A stretch of 64,000 bases of DNA from Pseudomonas fluorescens (GTDB lineage Bacteria > Pseudomonadota > Gammaproteobacteria > Pseudomonadales > Pseudomonadaceae), in assembly GCF_902498195.1 (NCBI RefSeq), contig NZ_CABVIY010000002.1:558001-622000 (forward strand). The letters run 5' to 3'. Made by a program: the position numbers and the translations under genes. How positions within the stretch are numbered: the first letter of the stretch is position 1; every line of letters begins with the position of its first letter. Positions 27,615 through 37,325 of this stretch are shown here, piece after piece. Below the pieces are notes generated by a model. It had not been told where the DNA came from. It was given only the letters and a program-made list of their open reading frames with translations, and did no database searches.

Positions 27615-29246
27615 ATGCAAACCGCTTATACCGTCCTGATCCTGCTCATGCTGGTCGGCGTTTCGCGTCTGATCGGACGGGTGATTCCTCTGCCGTTACC
27701 GTTGGTGCAGATTGCCGCTGGCGCCTTGCTTGCCTGGCCGACGCTCGGCCTGCATGTGGCGCTTGACCCCGAGTTGTTTCTGTTTCTGTTCCTGCCGCCG
27801 CTGTTGTTTTCCGATGGCTGGCGCATGCCCAAGCGCGAATTCTGGCGCTTGCGCGGGCCGATACTGACGCTGGCGGTGGGGTTGGTGCTGTTCACGGTGG
27901 TGGGGGCCGGGTATTTCATTCACTGGTTATTGCCGAGTATCCCGCTGCCGGTCGCCTTTGCCCTGGCGGCGGTGCTGTCGCCCACGGACGCCGTGGCGGT
28001 GTCGGCGATCTCGCAGAACCGTTTGCCGACCCCCTTGATGCACATGCTGCAAGGCGAGGCGTTGATGAACGATGCCTCGGGCCTGGTGACGTTCAAGTTT
28101 GCCCTGGTAGCGGCGGTGACCGGTGTGTTTTCGCTGGCCAATGCCAGCGTGACATTTGTGCTGGTGGCGGTCGGCGGGCTGGCCATTGGCGTGGCCTTGA
28201 GCTGGCTGGTCGGGCGCATGCGGTCATGGATGATTGCCCGTGGCTGGGATGACCCGGCCACTCACGTGGTGTTCATGTTATTGCTGCCGTTTGCCGCCTA
28301 CGTACTGGCCGAGCGCGTGGGCGCGTCAGGCATTCTGTCGGCGGTGGCAGCGGGAATGATGCAGAGCTGGCTCGATCTGCTGCCGCGCCAGACTAATACT
28401 CGCCTGCTCAATCGCAGCGTCTGGTCGCTGCTGGAATTCGCCTTCAACGGCTTGATCTTCCTGCTGTTGGGCTTGCAATTGCCGGACATCATCAAAGCCG
28501 TGGCCAGCCATGAAGACTCGTTGTGGCCGACGCTGCTTTACCGCTGTTTCGACGTGGCACTGATTTTCCTGGTGTTGCTGGTGCTGCGGTTTGTCTGGGT
28601 GCAAAGCATCTGGCGCCTGTCCATTTATGTACGGCGCTGGCGCGGCAAGGACGAAATAACCCGGGTGCCGAGCGCGCGCTCCTGCTGGCTGTTGACCGTC
28701 GGTGGCGTGCGAGGCGCGGTCACCCTGGCGGGTGTGATGTCGGTGCCGATGCTCATGGGCGCCAGCGCGTTTCCCGAGCGCGACCTGCTGATTTTCATCG
28801 CCGCCGGGGTGATCCTGCTGTCGTTGATTGCCGCGTGCATCGCCTTGCCCTTACTGCTGCGGGGCATCGAGAAAAGCCCCGACGACAAGCGCCGCAACGA
28901 AGTGCGCGACGCCTGGCGCAAGACCGCCGAGGCGGCCATTCATGCGCTGGAAACCGAGGAGGTCAGTCCGCAGGACGCCGCCGAGGCCGCGCTGGCAGCC
29001 GAACTCAAGGCGCGGATCATGTCCGAGTATCGGCATCAGCTGGAGGTGTTCAACGACTCCGCCGAAGCCCAGGCCCTGGCGTTCCAGATGGATTTGCTGG
29101 AGCGACGCTTGCGACTGAAGGCGCTGCGGGCGCAACGTCTGGAGCTGTACAGCCTCAGCCGTCAGCACCAGATTGGTGATGACGTGTTGCGCGAGGTGTT
29201 GGGGGAGCTGGATTTGAGCGAGGCCAAGCTAGGTCAGGTGAAATAA
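27615..29246 (+). CDS. Na+/H+ antiporter, CPA1 family
   Basis: A 543-aa cation/proton antiporter of the CPA1/NhaP type. About twelve hydrophobic segments cover the first 410 residues, with the ion-binding motif SPTDAVAVSAI, LMNDASGL, and GGVRGAVTLAGVM typical of the family. The last 130 residues form a charged, helical cytoplasmic domain that may regulate activity. ATG 27615 has only a weak ribosome site, and the upstream frame gives no better start. A 30-bp inverted repeat follows the stop and separates it from the convergent dapC. Confidence 0.9.
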   Translation: MQTAYTVLILLMLVGVSRLIGRVIPLPLPLVQIAAGALLAWPTLGLHVALDPELFLFLFLPPLLFSDGWRMPKREFWRLRGPILTLAVGLVLFTVVGAGYFIHWLLPSIPLPVAFALAAVLSPTDAVAVSAISQNRLPTPLMHMLQGEALMNDASGLVTFKFALVAAVTGVFSLANASVTFVLVAVGGLAIGVALSWLVGRMRSWMIARGWDDPATHVVFMLLLPFAAYVLAERVGASGILSAVAAGMMQSWLDLLPRQTNTRLLNRSVWSLLEFAFNGLIFLLLGLQLPDIIKAVASHEDSLWPTLLYRCFDVALIFLVLLVLRFVWVQSIWRLSIYVRRWRGKDEITRVPSARSCWLLTVGGVRGAVTLAGVMSVPMLMGASAFPERDLLIFIAAGVILLSLIAACIALPLLLRGIEKSPDDKRRNEVRDAWRKTAEAAIHALETEEVSPQDAAEAALAAELKARIMSEYRHQLEVFNDSAEAQALAFQMDLLERRLRLKALRAQRLELYSLSRQHQIGDDVLREVLGELDLSEAKLGQVK

Positions 29247-29257
29247 CCCTGGTCCTT

Positions 29258-29334
29258 GTAGGAGCTGCCGCAGGCTGCGATCTTTTGCTCTTGCCCTTGA
29301 AAATCAAAAGATCGCAGCCTGCGGCAGCTCCTAC
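29258..29334. repeat. Perfect 30-bp inverted repeat between convergent genes
   Basis: The arm GTAGGAGCTGCCGCAGGCTG and onward (29258-29287) is repeated exactly in reverse complement at 29305-29334, with a 17-base spacer. It is a different REP-like family from the common one. Lying 12 bases after the antiporter stop and 10 bases before the dapC stop, it is well placed as a bidirectional transcription end. Confidence 0.9.
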
Positions 29335-29343
29335 GCAGAGCGG

Positions 29344-30543
29344 TTATTGGCGGCGCTGGATGAAATCGCGAATCCGCTCGGCGGCTTCAACGCACTCGGC
29401 CAGCGGTGCAACCAATGCCATGCGCACGCGCCCGGCGCCCGGGTTGACGCCATCGACATCACGCGACAGGTAGGAGCCCGGCACCACGGTCACGTGCTCC
29501 TGCTCGAACAGGTCGCGGCAGAAGGCCGCGTCATCACCGGCCACGTTCGGCCACAGGTAGAAGCTGCCATCCGGGCGCTGCACGTCCAGCACCGGGCTGA
29601 GAATTTCCAGAACCGCGTCGAATTTCTCGCGATACAGCGCCCGGTTGGCGCGCACGTGTACTTCGTCGTTCCACGCGGCCACGCTGGCCAGTTGCGTCTG
29701 AACCGGCATCGCACAGCCGTGATAAGTGCGGTACAGCAGGAAACCCTTGAGGATATCCGCATCACCGGCGACAAAGCCGGAGCGCAGGCCCGGCAGGTTG
29801 GAACGCTTGGACAGGCTGTGGAACACCACGCAACGCTTGAAGTCCTTGCGCCCCAGTTCCGCGCAGGCGCTAAGCAGGCCGGGCGGCGGGGTTTGTTCGT
29901 CGAAATACAGTTCGCTGTAGCACTCGTCCGCGGCAATCACGAAGTCATGTTCGTCAGCCAGGGCGATCAGCTTTTTCAGGGTCTCGGCCGGGATCAGCGC
30001 ACCGGTCGGGTTGCCTGGCGAGCACAGGAACAGGATCTGGCAGCGTTTCCAGATGTCCGGCGACACCGCATCGAAATCCGGGTTGAAGCCGTTTTCATCC
30101 AGGCAGGGCAGGTAATGCGGCTTGGCGCCGGCGAGGAACGCCGCGCCTTCGTAGATCTGATAGAACGGATTCGGGCTGACCACCAAGGCGTCATCGCCCC
30201 GGTTGACCACGGTCTGGGTGAAGGCGAACAGCGCTTCGCGGGTGCCGTTGACCGGCAGCACGTTGCGCGCCGGGTCGATCCAGCCATTGGGCACACCGAA
30301 ACGACGCTCACACCAGGCGGCAATGGCTTCACGCAGCGCCGGGATACCCAGGGTGGTCGGATAAACGGCCATCTGATCCAGATTGCTGGCCAGGGCTTCG
30401 GCGACGAAGCTCGGCGAACGGTGTTTCGGCTCGCCGATGGACAACGCGATAGGGCGCTTGTCCGGGTTCGGCGTGACGCTGCCGAGCAGGGCACGGAGTT
30501 TCTCGAACGGGTAGGGCTGGAGCTGGGACAGAGCGTTGTTCAT
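29344..30543 (-). CDS. dapC: Succinyldiaminopimelate transaminase
   Basis: DapC is the class I PLP aminotransferase that makes N-succinyl-LL-diaminopimelate. The 399-aa protein has GTREALFAF, SPGNPTGALI, the ADECYSELYF aspartate/tyrosine motif, the PLP lysine in SLSKRSNLPGLRSG, and the carboxylate-binding arginine in GRVRMALV. The assignment to DapC rather than ArgD rests on sequence character and on the position between glnD and dapD, as in other pseudomonads. The ribosome site is weak. A chimeric REPIN separates it from glnD. Confidence 0.93.
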   Translation of the reverse strand: MNNALSQLQPYPFEKLRALLGSVTPNPDKRPIALSIGEPKHRSPSFVAEALASNLDQMAVYPTTLGIPALREAIAAWCERRFGVPNGWIDPARNVLPVNGTREALFAFTQTVVNRGDDALVVSPNPFYQIYEGAAFLAGAKPHYLPCLDENGFNPDFDAVSPDIWKRCQILFLCSPGNPTGALIPAETLKKLIALADEHDFVIAADECYSELYFDEQTPPPGLLSACAELGRKDFKRCVVFHSLSKRSNLPGLRSGFVAGDADILKGFLLYRTYHGCAMPVQTQLASVAAWNDEVHVRANRALYREKFDAVLEILSPVLDVQRPDGSFYLWPNVAGDDAAFCRDLFEQEHVTVVPGSYLSRDVDGVNPGAGRVRMALVAPLAECVEAAERIRDFIQRRQ

Positions 30544-30560
30544 GAGGGGTCTCGTTCAAT

Positions 30561-30664
30561 GTAGGAGCGGCGGTGCGACGTTTCGACTTGCTCGCGAAAG
30601 CGGTGCGTCAGTTACGAATGTGTTGACTGACACACCGCTTTCGCGAGCAAGCCCGCTCCCACAG
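30561..30664. repeat. Chimeric REPIN with one unusual arm
   Basis: The right arm (about 30641-30664) is an ordinary REP. The left arm begins TGTAGGAGCGG, then has about 16 foreign bases (GGTGCGACGTTTCGA region), then resumes CTTGCTCGCGAA. The left unit looks like a fusion of two REP families or an insertion into one. It lies between dapC and glnD. Confidence 0.85.
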
Positions 30665-30679
30665 GGGGAATATGTTGAT

Positions 30680-33382
30680 TCAGATACTGATGCGCGACAA
30701 CTTGATATCGGGTTCCTGGTTAACGCTCAATTGCTGGACGATCGCATCCTGCAGGCGACTGCACAGCAGCGGGTCGGACAGCGGCTGGTTGTGGGCGTCG
30801 GTGATGAAGAACACGTCTTCCACGCGCTCGCCGAGGGTGGCGATCTTGGCGTTCTGCAGCGACAGGTCGAATTCCAGGAAAATCGTTCCGATCCGCGCCA
30901 GCAGGCCAGGGCGGTCGGGTGCCGTGAGCTCCAGCACGGTGACCGGACGCTGCGCGTCGTTGTGGATCGTCACCTGCGGTGCAAAGGCGAAATGCTTGAG
31001 CTGGCGCGGCACCCGGCGCTGGATGATCGTCGGGTAGTCGTCCGGATTGCGCAGGGCTTCGGTCAGGCCGTCGCGGATCTGCTTGACCCGTGCCGGGTTA
31101 TCGCCGATCGAGTCGCCGTCGGTGTCGAGCACAATGTAGGTGTCGAGGGTGAACTGGCTGCTGGAGGTGATGACCCGGGCGTCATGGATGTTCAGGTTGA
31201 GCTGGTCCATCGCGGCCACGGTCACGGCGAAGAAGTCGTGCTGGTCCGGCGCATAGATGAAGATCTGCGTGCCACCCTCGAATTCCCGTTGCGTGGTTTC
31301 CTTGATCAGCACCAGCGGCCCGCCGTCGGCCGGTTGCTGGAGGATCGCGTCAGTGTGCCAGGCGACATCGCCGGCGGTGTGGCGCAGGAAATAATCATCG
31401 CCGAGCTGCGCCCACAATTGCTCGACATCGTCCGGATCGGTGCCACCGCGCACCAGGATGTCCAGGGCCGCGCTCTGGGTCTGGCGGATTTGCTCTTCGC
31501 GGTCCACCGGGTTTTCCAGGCCACGGCGCAGCGCGCGCTTGGTCTCGGTGTAGAGCTGGCGCAACAGGCTGGCGCGCCAGGAGTTCCACAGCGTCGGGTT
31601 GGTGGCGTTGATATCGGCGACCGTCAGTACGTACAGGTAGTCGAGGTGGGTTTCGTCACCGACGATCTGCGCGAAATCATGGATCACCTGCGGGTCGGAC
31701 AGGTCCTTGCGCTGGGCGGTGGTCGACATCAACAGATGGTTCTGCACCAGCCAGACGATCAGGCGGCTGTCCCACGCGGGAAGCTGGTGGCGCTGGCAGA
31801 AAGCCTCGGCATCCACGGCACCGATTTCCGAATGATCGCCATGCCGGCCCTTGCCGATGTCGTGGTACAGGCCGGCCAGGTAGATCAACTCGGGTTTAGG
31901 CAGCTTGCCCATGAGCTTGCTGGCCAGCGGGAATTTTTCCGAGACCTGGGTGTACTGCAATTTGCGCAGGTGTTTGATCAGGTTCAGGGTGTGTGCATCG
32001 ACCGTATAGATGTGGAACAGGTCGTGCTGCATCTGCCCGACAATAAACCCAAACTCCGGCAGGTAACGCCCGAGGATGCCGTAGCGGTTCATCCGGCGCA
32101 GGTTGCGGTGGATGCCGATCTTGCACTTGAACAGCTCGATAAACAGGCTGGTATTGCGGATGTCGTTGCGGAAATCATCGTCGATCAGGTGACGGTTTTC
32201 CCGCAGCAGGCGAATGGTGTCGGCGCGCACGCCTTTGATTTCCGGCTGCTGGGCCATCAGCACGAAGATTTCCAGCATGGCGAACGGGGTGCGGCGGAAC
32301 ACGTTGTCGTTGCGCGCCTCGATGTAACCGTCGTGCAGCTGGAATCGCGAGTTGATCGGCTGCGGCGCCGCCTCGTCTTCCGGGGCGAGGATGACTTCTT
32401 CGAAGTGCTGGATGATCAGGTCGCTGAGCTGGGCGATGCTCATGACGACCCGGTAATACTGCTGCATGAAATTTTCGACGGCTTGCTTGGCATCGTCGCC
32501 CTCGAACCCCAGCAGCTTGGCGATGGTGCGCTGGTGATCGAACAGCAGGCGGTCTTCGGAGCGTCCGGCGAGCATGTGCAGGGCGTAACGCACTTTCCAC
32601 AGGAACTCCTGGGAAGACGCCAGCAGGGCGTTTTCGCTCTCCACCAGGAAGCCTTCGCCCGCCAATGCCCGCAGGTTCAGGGTGCCGTACTCGCGACGGG
32701 CCACCCAGAGAATCGTCTGGATGTCGCGCAGGCCTCCCGGCGAGCCCTTGACGTTGGGTTCCAGGTTGTATTCGGTGTCATTGTATTTGTGGTGCCGGGC
32801 CTTCTGCTCGGCGCGCTTGGCCAGGAAGAAGTCCTTGCTCGGCCACATGTGCGCCGTGCTGGTGACATCCAGCATGCGCTGGCGCAGGTGTTCCGGACCG
32901 GTAATGGTCCGGCTTTCCATCAGGTTGGTCACCACCGTCAGGTCGGCGCGGGCCTCGACGGCGCATTCGTCGACCGACCGTACGCTCTGGCCGACCTCCA
33001 GGCCGATGTCCCACAACAGCGTCAGGAAGCGCTCGATGGAATCGCGGAAGACTTCATGGTCGGCGCTGTCCAGGAGGATCAGCAGGTCGATGTCGGAATA
33101 AGGATGCAGCTCGCCGCGCCCGTAGCCACCGACCGCCACCAGCGCGATATCGGCGTCTTCACTCCAGTTGAACTGGTCCCAGGCCTTTTGCAGGATGTTA
33201 TCGACGAACCAGGCACGATCCTCGATCAGCCGGCGAATGTCCCGGCCGTTGCGAAAGCGCGTATCAAGCACTTCGCGGGCCTGGCGGATCGCCTTCTTGA
33301 AGGCCGCGATAGGGCTTGCCTTCAGGGCCAGTTCAGCCTGGAACTGGCCGCGGTCGAAGAGTTCGGGATCCACCTGCGGCAT
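30680..33382 (-). CDS. glnD: Bifunctional PII uridylyltransferase / uridylyl-removing enzyme
   Basis: GlnD senses glutamine and adds or removes UMP on PII proteins, controlling nitrogen assimilation in the cytoplasm. The 900-aa protein has the full set of domains: nucleotidyltransferase ([17 protein letters not shown] near residue 90), an HD phosphohydrolase ([17 protein letters not shown]) and two carboxyl-terminal ACT domains that bind glutamine. AGGAAA lies 11 bases before ATG 33382. map lies upstream on the same strand, 42 bases away. Confidence 0.97.
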   Translation of the reverse strand: MPQVDPELFDRGQFQAELALKASPIAAFKKAIRQAREVLDTRFRNGRDIRRLIEDRAWFVDNILQKAWDQFNWSEDADIALVAVGGYGRGELHPYSDIDLLILLDSADHEVFRDSIERFLTLLWDIGLEVGQSVRSVDECAVEARADLTVVTNLMESRTITGPEHLRQRMLDVTSTAHMWPSKDFFLAKRAEQKARHHKYNDTEYNLEPNVKGSPGGLRDIQTILWVARREYGTLNLRALAGEGFLVESENALLASSQEFLWKVRYALHMLAGRSEDRLLFDHQRTIAKLLGFEGDDAKQAVENFMQQYYRVVMSIAQLSDLIIQHFEEVILAPEDEAAPQPINSRFQLHDGYIEARNDNVFRRTPFAMLEIFVLMAQQPEIKGVRADTIRLLRENRHLIDDDFRNDIRNTSLFIELFKCKIGIHRNLRRMNRYGILGRYLPEFGFIVGQMQHDLFHIYTVDAHTLNLIKHLRKLQYTQVSEKFPLASKLMGKLPKPELIYLAGLYHDIGKGRHGDHSEIGAVDAEAFCQRHQLPAWDSRLIVWLVQNHLLMSTTAQRKDLSDPQVIHDFAQIVGDETHLDYLYVLTVADINATNPTLWNSWRASLLRQLYTETKRALRRGLENPVDREEQIRQTQSAALDILVRGGTDPDDVEQLWAQLGDDYFLRHTAGDVAWHTDAILQQPADGGPLVLIKETTQREFEGGTQIFIYAPDQHDFFAVTVAAMDQLNLNIHDARVITSSSQFTLDTYIVLDTDGDSIGDNPARVKQIRDGLTEALRNPDDYPTIIQRRVPRQLKHFAFAPQVTIHNDAQRPVTVLELTAPDRPGLLARIGTIFLEFDLSLQNAKIATLGERVEDVFFITDAHNQPLSDPLLCSRLQDAIVQQLSVNQEPDIKLSRISI

Positions 33383-33424
33383 CGATTGGCTTTCCTATCT
33401 ATAAGGCTGTGAGCGGTGCGGTCG

Positions 33425-34207
33425 TCAGGCCGATACGCGCGCGATGGTGTCGTCGCTGCGCAAGGTGAAGATCTCGTATCCGGTCTCGGTGACCAGCAGG
33501 GTATGTTCCCACTGCGCCGACAGCTTGCGGTCCTTGGTGATCGCGGTCCAGCCGTCGCCCAGCACCTTGGTGTCGGCACGGCCCTGGTTGATCATCGGTT
33601 CGATGGTGAAGGTCATGCCGGCCTTCAGTTCCATGCCGGTGCCAGCGCGGCCGTAGTGCAGGATCTGCGGCTCTTCGTGGAAGACTTTGCCGATGCCGTG
33701 GCCGCAGAATTCGCGAACCACCGAGAAACCGTTCTTCTCGGCATGCTTCTGGATGATTTCACCGATGTCGCCGAGGCGGCAGCCAGGCTTGACGATTTCG
33801 ATCGCCTTGTACATGCATTCCTGGGTCACTTGCGACAGGCGCTCGGCCCAGACCGGCACGGTACCGACGTGGAACATGCGGCTGGTATCGCCGTGGTAAC
33901 CGTCCTTGATGACGGTGACGTCGATGTTCAGGGTGTCGCCATCCTTCAGCGGCTTATCGTTCGGGATGCCGTGGCAGACCACGTGGTTGATCGAGGTGCA
34001 GATCGACTTCGGGTAGCCCTTGTAGTTGAGCGGGGCAGGGATGGCTTTCTGCTCGTTGACGATATAGTCGTGGCAGATCTGGTTCAGTTGATCAGTGGTG
34101 ACGCCCGGTTTGACATGTTCGGCAATCATTTCCAGCACATCGGCGGCCAGTTTGCCGGCGATGCGCATTTTTGCGATGTCCTCGGGGGTTTTGAGGGTGA
34201 CGGTCAT
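33425..34207 (-). CDS. map: Methionine aminopeptidase, type I
   Basis: Map removes the initiator methionine from new proteins. The 260-aa enzyme has the five metal ligands in their usual places (NIDVTVIKDGYHGDTSRMF, GHGIG, FTIEPMI and a late glutamate in SAQWEHTLLV). The start at 34207 gives MTVTLKTPEDI; the frame continues 57 bases upstream without family homology. It is divergent from rpsB, a common arrangement. Confidence 0.97.
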   Translation of the reverse strand: MTVTLKTPEDIAKMRIAGKLAADVLEMIAEHVKPGVTTDQLNQICHDYIVNEQKAIPAPLNYKGYPKSICTSINHVVCHGIPNDKPLKDGDTLNIDVTVIKDGYHGDTSRMFHVGTVPVWAERLSQVTQECMYKAIEIVKPGCRLGDIGEIIQKHAEKNGFSVVREFCGHGIGKVFHEEPQILHYGRAGTGMELKAGMTFTIEPMINQGRADTKVLGDGWTAITKDRKLSAQWEHTLLVTETGYEIFTLRSDDTIARVSA

Positions 34208-34411
34208 ACAGGCTCTCTCTGCGCTCGACGGCGCTTCACAAAACGGAATGGGCATTGCGCACACGAACTGCGCAGCCCTTAAAATCGCGATTCTAACAGA
34301 CGATCAGCGCAAATCCGCGCCTCTGTGCATCGCTTCTCTCTATAGGATGGTGCATTCTGGGCGGATTCCAAGGGCTGGCAGGCCACACATGTCAGGATTT
34401 CAGATTCCGGG

Positions 34412-34440
34412 TTCCGTTTTGCCCGACCCTGTGGTATAAA
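34412..34440 (+). promoter_or_regulatory. Promoter of rpsB
   Basis: An extended -10 element, TGG-TATAAA (34432-34440), with a weak -35 TTCCGT (34412-34417) at 17 bases. It starts the leader that carries the S2 control region. The map-rpsB gap (34208-34579, 372 bases) otherwise contains no gene: its first 200 bases hold the map promoter side, in which I recognise nothing specific. Confidence 0.55.
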
Positions 34441-34448
34441 ATGCGCCG

Positions 34449-34579
34449 CTTTCCGGGGATGCCCCGTAAAGCCTAAATCCACACACGTGTCGACACGATG
34501 ACCTGGGTGCCTTCAGCTGATGCTGCTGGTTGGTCATTGGGATACGTGGAGGCCAAACCCGACTTATTAAGGAACTATC
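34449..34579 (+). promoter_or_regulatory. rpsB leader, probable S2 autoregulatory region
   Basis: Two stem-loops are visible: one at 34449-34471 (CGGGG / CCCCG with an ATG loop, extended by CTTT/AAAG) and one at 34498-34537 (ATGACC pairing with GGTCAT around a long loop). GGGATACGTGGAGGC follows (34540-34554). That motif and the two-hairpin plan resemble the rpsB leaders of other gammaproteobacteria, where protein S2 represses its own translation. Confidence 0.6.
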
Positions 34580-35317
34580 ATGTCCCAAGTCAACATGCGC
34601 GATATGCTGAAGGCCGGTGTGCACTTCGGTCACCAGACCCGTTACTGGAACCCGAAAATGGGTAAATACATTTTCGGCGCGCGTAACAAGATCCACATCA
34701 TCAACCTTGAAAAAACCCTGCCAATGTTCAACGAAGCTCTGACTTTCGTAGAGCGTCTGGCCCAGGGCAAAAACAAGATTCTGTTCGTCGGCACCAAGCG
34801 TTCCGCTGGCAAGATCGTTGCTGAAGAAGCAGCACGTTGCGGTTCGCCGTACGTCGATCACCGCTGGTTGGGCGGCATGCTGACCAACTTCAAGACCATC
34901 CGTGCTTCCATCAAGCGTCTGCGTGACCTTGAAGTACAAGCCGAAGACGGTACTTTCGCCAAGCTGACCAAGAAAGAAGCGCTGATGCGCTCCCGTGACC
35001 TGGAAAAGCTGGATCGTTCGCTGGGTGGTATCAAGGACATGGGCGGTCTGCCAGACGCTCTGTTCGTTATCGACGTTGATCACGAGCGCATCGCGATCAC
35101 CGAAGCCAACAAGCTGGGCATCCCGGTTATCGGCGTAGTCGATACCAATAGCAGCCCGGAAGGCGTTGACTACATCATCCCAGGCAACGATGACGCAATC
35201 CGCGCTATCCAGCTGTACATGGGTTCGATGGCTGACGCTGTTATCCGTGGTCGCAACAACGTTTCCGGCGGCACCGAAGTTTTCGTTGAAGAAGCTCCGG
35301 CAGCTGCAGCTGAGTAA
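34580..35317 (+). CDS. rpsB: 30S ribosomal protein S2
   Basis: Ribosomal protein S2 of the 30S subunit, 245 aa. The amino end [27 protein letters not shown] and [12 protein letters not shown] are family hallmarks. AAGGA lies 8 bases before ATG 34580. A terminator-like hairpin follows and tsf lies beyond it, the usual rpsB-tsf order. Confidence 0.99.
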   Translation: MSQVNMRDMLKAGVHFGHQTRYWNPKMGKYIFGARNKIHIINLEKTLPMFNEALTFVERLAQGKNKILFVGTKRSAGKIVAEEAARCGSPYVDHRWLGGMLTNFKTIRASIKRLRDLEVQAEDGTFAKLTKKEALMRSRDLEKLDRSLGGIKDMGGLPDALFVIDVDHERIAITEANKLGIPVIGVVDTNSSPEGVDYIIPGNDDAIRAIQLYMGSMADAVIRGRNNVSGGTEVFVEEAPAAAAE

Positions 35318-35345
35318 TTAACGCCCTGGCGTTGACTCAGTAAGC

Positions 35346-35370
35346 AAAAAGGGGGCTTGGCCCCCTTTTT
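35346..35370 (+). terminator. Intrinsic terminator / attenuator between rpsB and tsf
   Basis: AAAAAGGGGG, a CTTGG loop and CCCCCTTTTT form a perfect 10-bp stem ending in a U-tract, 28 bases after the rpsB stop. It probably ends part of the rpsB transcripts before tsf. The sequence is symmetric, so it could also act in reverse. Confidence 0.85.
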
Positions 35371-35507
35371 GCCACCTCGAAAACCATTTGTCGGCGCCCA
35401 CTGCCTTATCTGTAACGTGCGGCAGCTAACAAAGGTGGTTCGGGAAGAATTGAACGCCCGTTCGATCGGGTGGAATGGTTGATAACCTATCCAAGAGGAA
35501 TTTTGAA

Positions 35508-36371
35508 ATGGCAGAGATTACTGCAGCGTTGGTCAAAGAACTGCGCGAGCGTACCGGCGAAGGCATGATGGACTGCAAAAAGGCCTTGACCAAGGCTGGC
35601 GGCGACATCGAGAAAGCCATTGATGACATGCGCGCTTCGGGCGCCATCAAGGCTGCCAAGAAAGCCGGCAACGTTGCCGCTGAAGGCGCAATCGCCATCA
35701 AGGCCGACGACAAGTCCGCCGTCCTGCTGGAAGTGAACTCGCAGACCGACTTCCTGGCTCTGCAAGACGACTTCAAGAACTTCGTTGCTGAAAGCGTTGA
35801 GCAAGCCTTCGCCGAGAAGCTGACTGACGCAGCTCCGCTGATCGCTTCTCGCGAATCGGCTCGTGAAGCCCTGGTGGCCAAAGTTGGCGAAAACGTCAAC
35901 ATCCGTCGCCTGGTTCGCGTTGAAGGCGACGTGGTTGGCACTTACCTGCACGGTAACAAGATCGGTGTTGCTGTTGTCCTGAAGGGCGGCGACGTCCAAC
36001 TGGCCAAGGAAATCGCCATGCACGTGGCGGCAAGCAACCCTGAGTTCCTGCTGCCATCGCAGGTTTCGCCAGAAGCCATCGAGCGCGAGAAGGGCGTCTT
36101 CCTGACGCTTAACGAAGACAAGATGAAAGGCAAGCCAGCAGAAATCGTCGAGAAGATGATTGCTGGTCGTATCACCAAGTTCCTGGCCGAAGCCAGCCTG
36201 GTTGAGCAAGCTTTCGTGATGAACCCGGAAATCACCGTTGGTGCCCTGGCCAAGAAAGCCGGCGCTGAAATCGTTTCCTTCACCTACTTCAAGGTTGGCG
36301 AAGGCATCGAGAAGCCAGTTGACAACTTCGCTGAAGAAGTTGCTGCACAACTGGCCGCTGCCAAGCAATAA
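35508..36371 (+). CDS. tsf: Elongation factor Ts
   Basis: EF-Ts releases GDP from EF-Tu in translation. The 287-aa protein has the TGEGMMDCKKAL amino-terminal motif and NSQTDFLA, the EF-Tu contact region. The start at 35508 is set by AGAGGA upstream; the open frame runs 33 bases further. It is followed by a strong terminator. Confidence 0.98.
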   Translation: MAEITAALVKELRERTGEGMMDCKKALTKAGGDIEKAIDDMRASGAIKAAKKAGNVAAEGAIAIKADDKSAVLLEVNSQTDFLALQDDFKNFVAESVEQAFAEKLTDAAPLIASRESAREALVAKVGENVNIRRLVRVEGDVVGTYLHGNKIGVAVVLKGGDVQLAKEIAMHVAASNPEFLLPSQVSPEAIEREKGVFLTLNEDKMKGKPAEIVEKMIAGRITKFLAEASLVEQAFVMNPEITVGALAKKAGAEIVSFTYFKVGEGIEKPVDNFAEEVAAQLAAAKQ

Positions 36372-36395
36372 GACGGTTTTTTAACTGTCGCCCTG

Positions 36396-36430
36396 AAGAG
36401 GCTGCCCGCTCACGCGCGCAGCCTCTTTTC
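36396..36430 (+). terminator. Intrinsic terminator after tsf
   Basis: A 10-bp stem AAGAGGCTGC / GCAGCCTCTT with a 12-base loop, followed by TTTC, 25 bases after the tsf stop. It separates the rpsB-tsf transcription unit from pyrH. Confidence 0.85.
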
Positions 36431-36439
36431 AGATGGGTT

Positions 36440-36541
36440 ACCAATTTTTAATTGGTTTCCGTTTGGAACTGGCTTACAAAGCCATGTTCCGATGGCGCTG
36501 AAGCAGCGCCAAGCTAGAGTGAACGCCAGCTGAAAACAGCT
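36440..36541 (+). other. Series of four hairpins before pyrH
   Basis: Four consecutive inverted repeats: ACCAAT/ATTGGT (36440-36456), GGAAC-TGGCT/AGCCA-GTTCC with one bulge (36465-36490), TGGCGCTG/CAGCGCCA with a 3-base loop (36493-36511), and AGCTG/CAGCT (36528-36541). They lie between the tsf terminator and the pyrH ribosome site. If the pyrH promoter lies upstream of them, this is a structured leader. TAAAAT at 36555-36560 is a possible -10, but without a good -35. Confidence 0.5.
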
Positions 36542-36581
36542 CGCAAAGATTTTTTAAAATACGCCGCAGGAGAGATTCGCA

Positions 36582-37325
36582 ATGGCTCAGCAGGGCAGTG
36601 GTTATCAGGCTCGCTATAAACGCATTCTACTCAAACTTAGCGGCGAGGCCCTGATGGGCTCGGAAGAGTTCGGGATCGATCCGAAGGTTCTGGATCGCAT
36701 GGCACTGGAAGTCGGCCAGCTGGTCGGCATTGGTGTCCAGGTCGGCCTGGTGATCGGTGGCGGTAACCTGTTCCGCGGCGAGGCACTGAGCAAGGCCGGC
36801 ATGGATCGGGTCACTGGCGACCACATGGGCATGCTGGCCACTGTGATGAACGCCCTGGCCATGCGCGATGCGCTGGAACGTGCCAATATCTCCGCCATCG
36901 TGATGTCGGCCATTTCCATGGTGGGTGTGACCGATCACTACGATCGCCGCAAGGCCATGCGCCACCTGAACTCCAAGGACGTGGTGATTTTCGCCGCCGG
37001 TACGGGCAACCCGTTCTTCACCACGGACTCGGCTGCCTGCCTGCGTGCAATTGAAATCGACGCTGATGTCGTGCTCAAGGCAACCAAGGTCGATGGTGTC
37101 TACACCGCTGACCCGTTCAAAGACCCGCATGCCGAGAAGTTCGATCATCTGACCTACGATGAAGTGCTGGATCGCAAGCTGGGTGTGATGGACCTGACCG
37201 CTATTTGCCTGTGCCGCGACCATAAAATGCCGCTGCGCGTATTTAACATGAACAAGCCCGGCGCCCTGCTGAACATCGTGCATGGCGGCGCTGAAGGGAC
37301 CCTGATCGAGGAAGGCCAACAATGA
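36582..37325 (+). CDS. pyrH: UMP kinase
   Basis: UMP kinase makes UDP from UMP and ATP, the step before CTP and UDP-sugar synthesis, in the cytoplasm. The 247-aa protein belongs to the amino-acid kinase fold ([23 protein letters not shown]). CAGGAGAG is 8-14 bases before ATG 36582. The stop overlaps the frr start by four bases (ATGA). Confidence 0.98.
   Translation: MAQQGSGYQARYKRILLKLSGEALMGSEEFGIDPKVLDRMALEVGQLVGIGVQVGLVIGGGNLFRGEALSKAGMDRVTGDHMGMLATVMNALAMRDALERANISAIVMSAISMVGVTDHYDRRKAMRHLNSKDVVIFAAGTGNPFFTTDSAACLRAIEIDADVVLKATKVDGVYTADPFKDPHAEKFDHLTYDEVLDRKLGVMDLTAICLCRDHKMPLRVFNMNKPGALLNIVHGGAEGTLIEEGQQ

Noticed and set aside
3465..30664. CRISPR array
   Set aside because: The repeats are short palindromic REP pairs scattered at gene junctions with irregular spacing; no array of direct repeats with unique spacers and no cas genes are present.
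30536..33412. Plus-strand open frame of about 958 codons opposite glnD
   Set aside because: A shadow of glnD; it begins inside a REPIN and has no recognisable domain.
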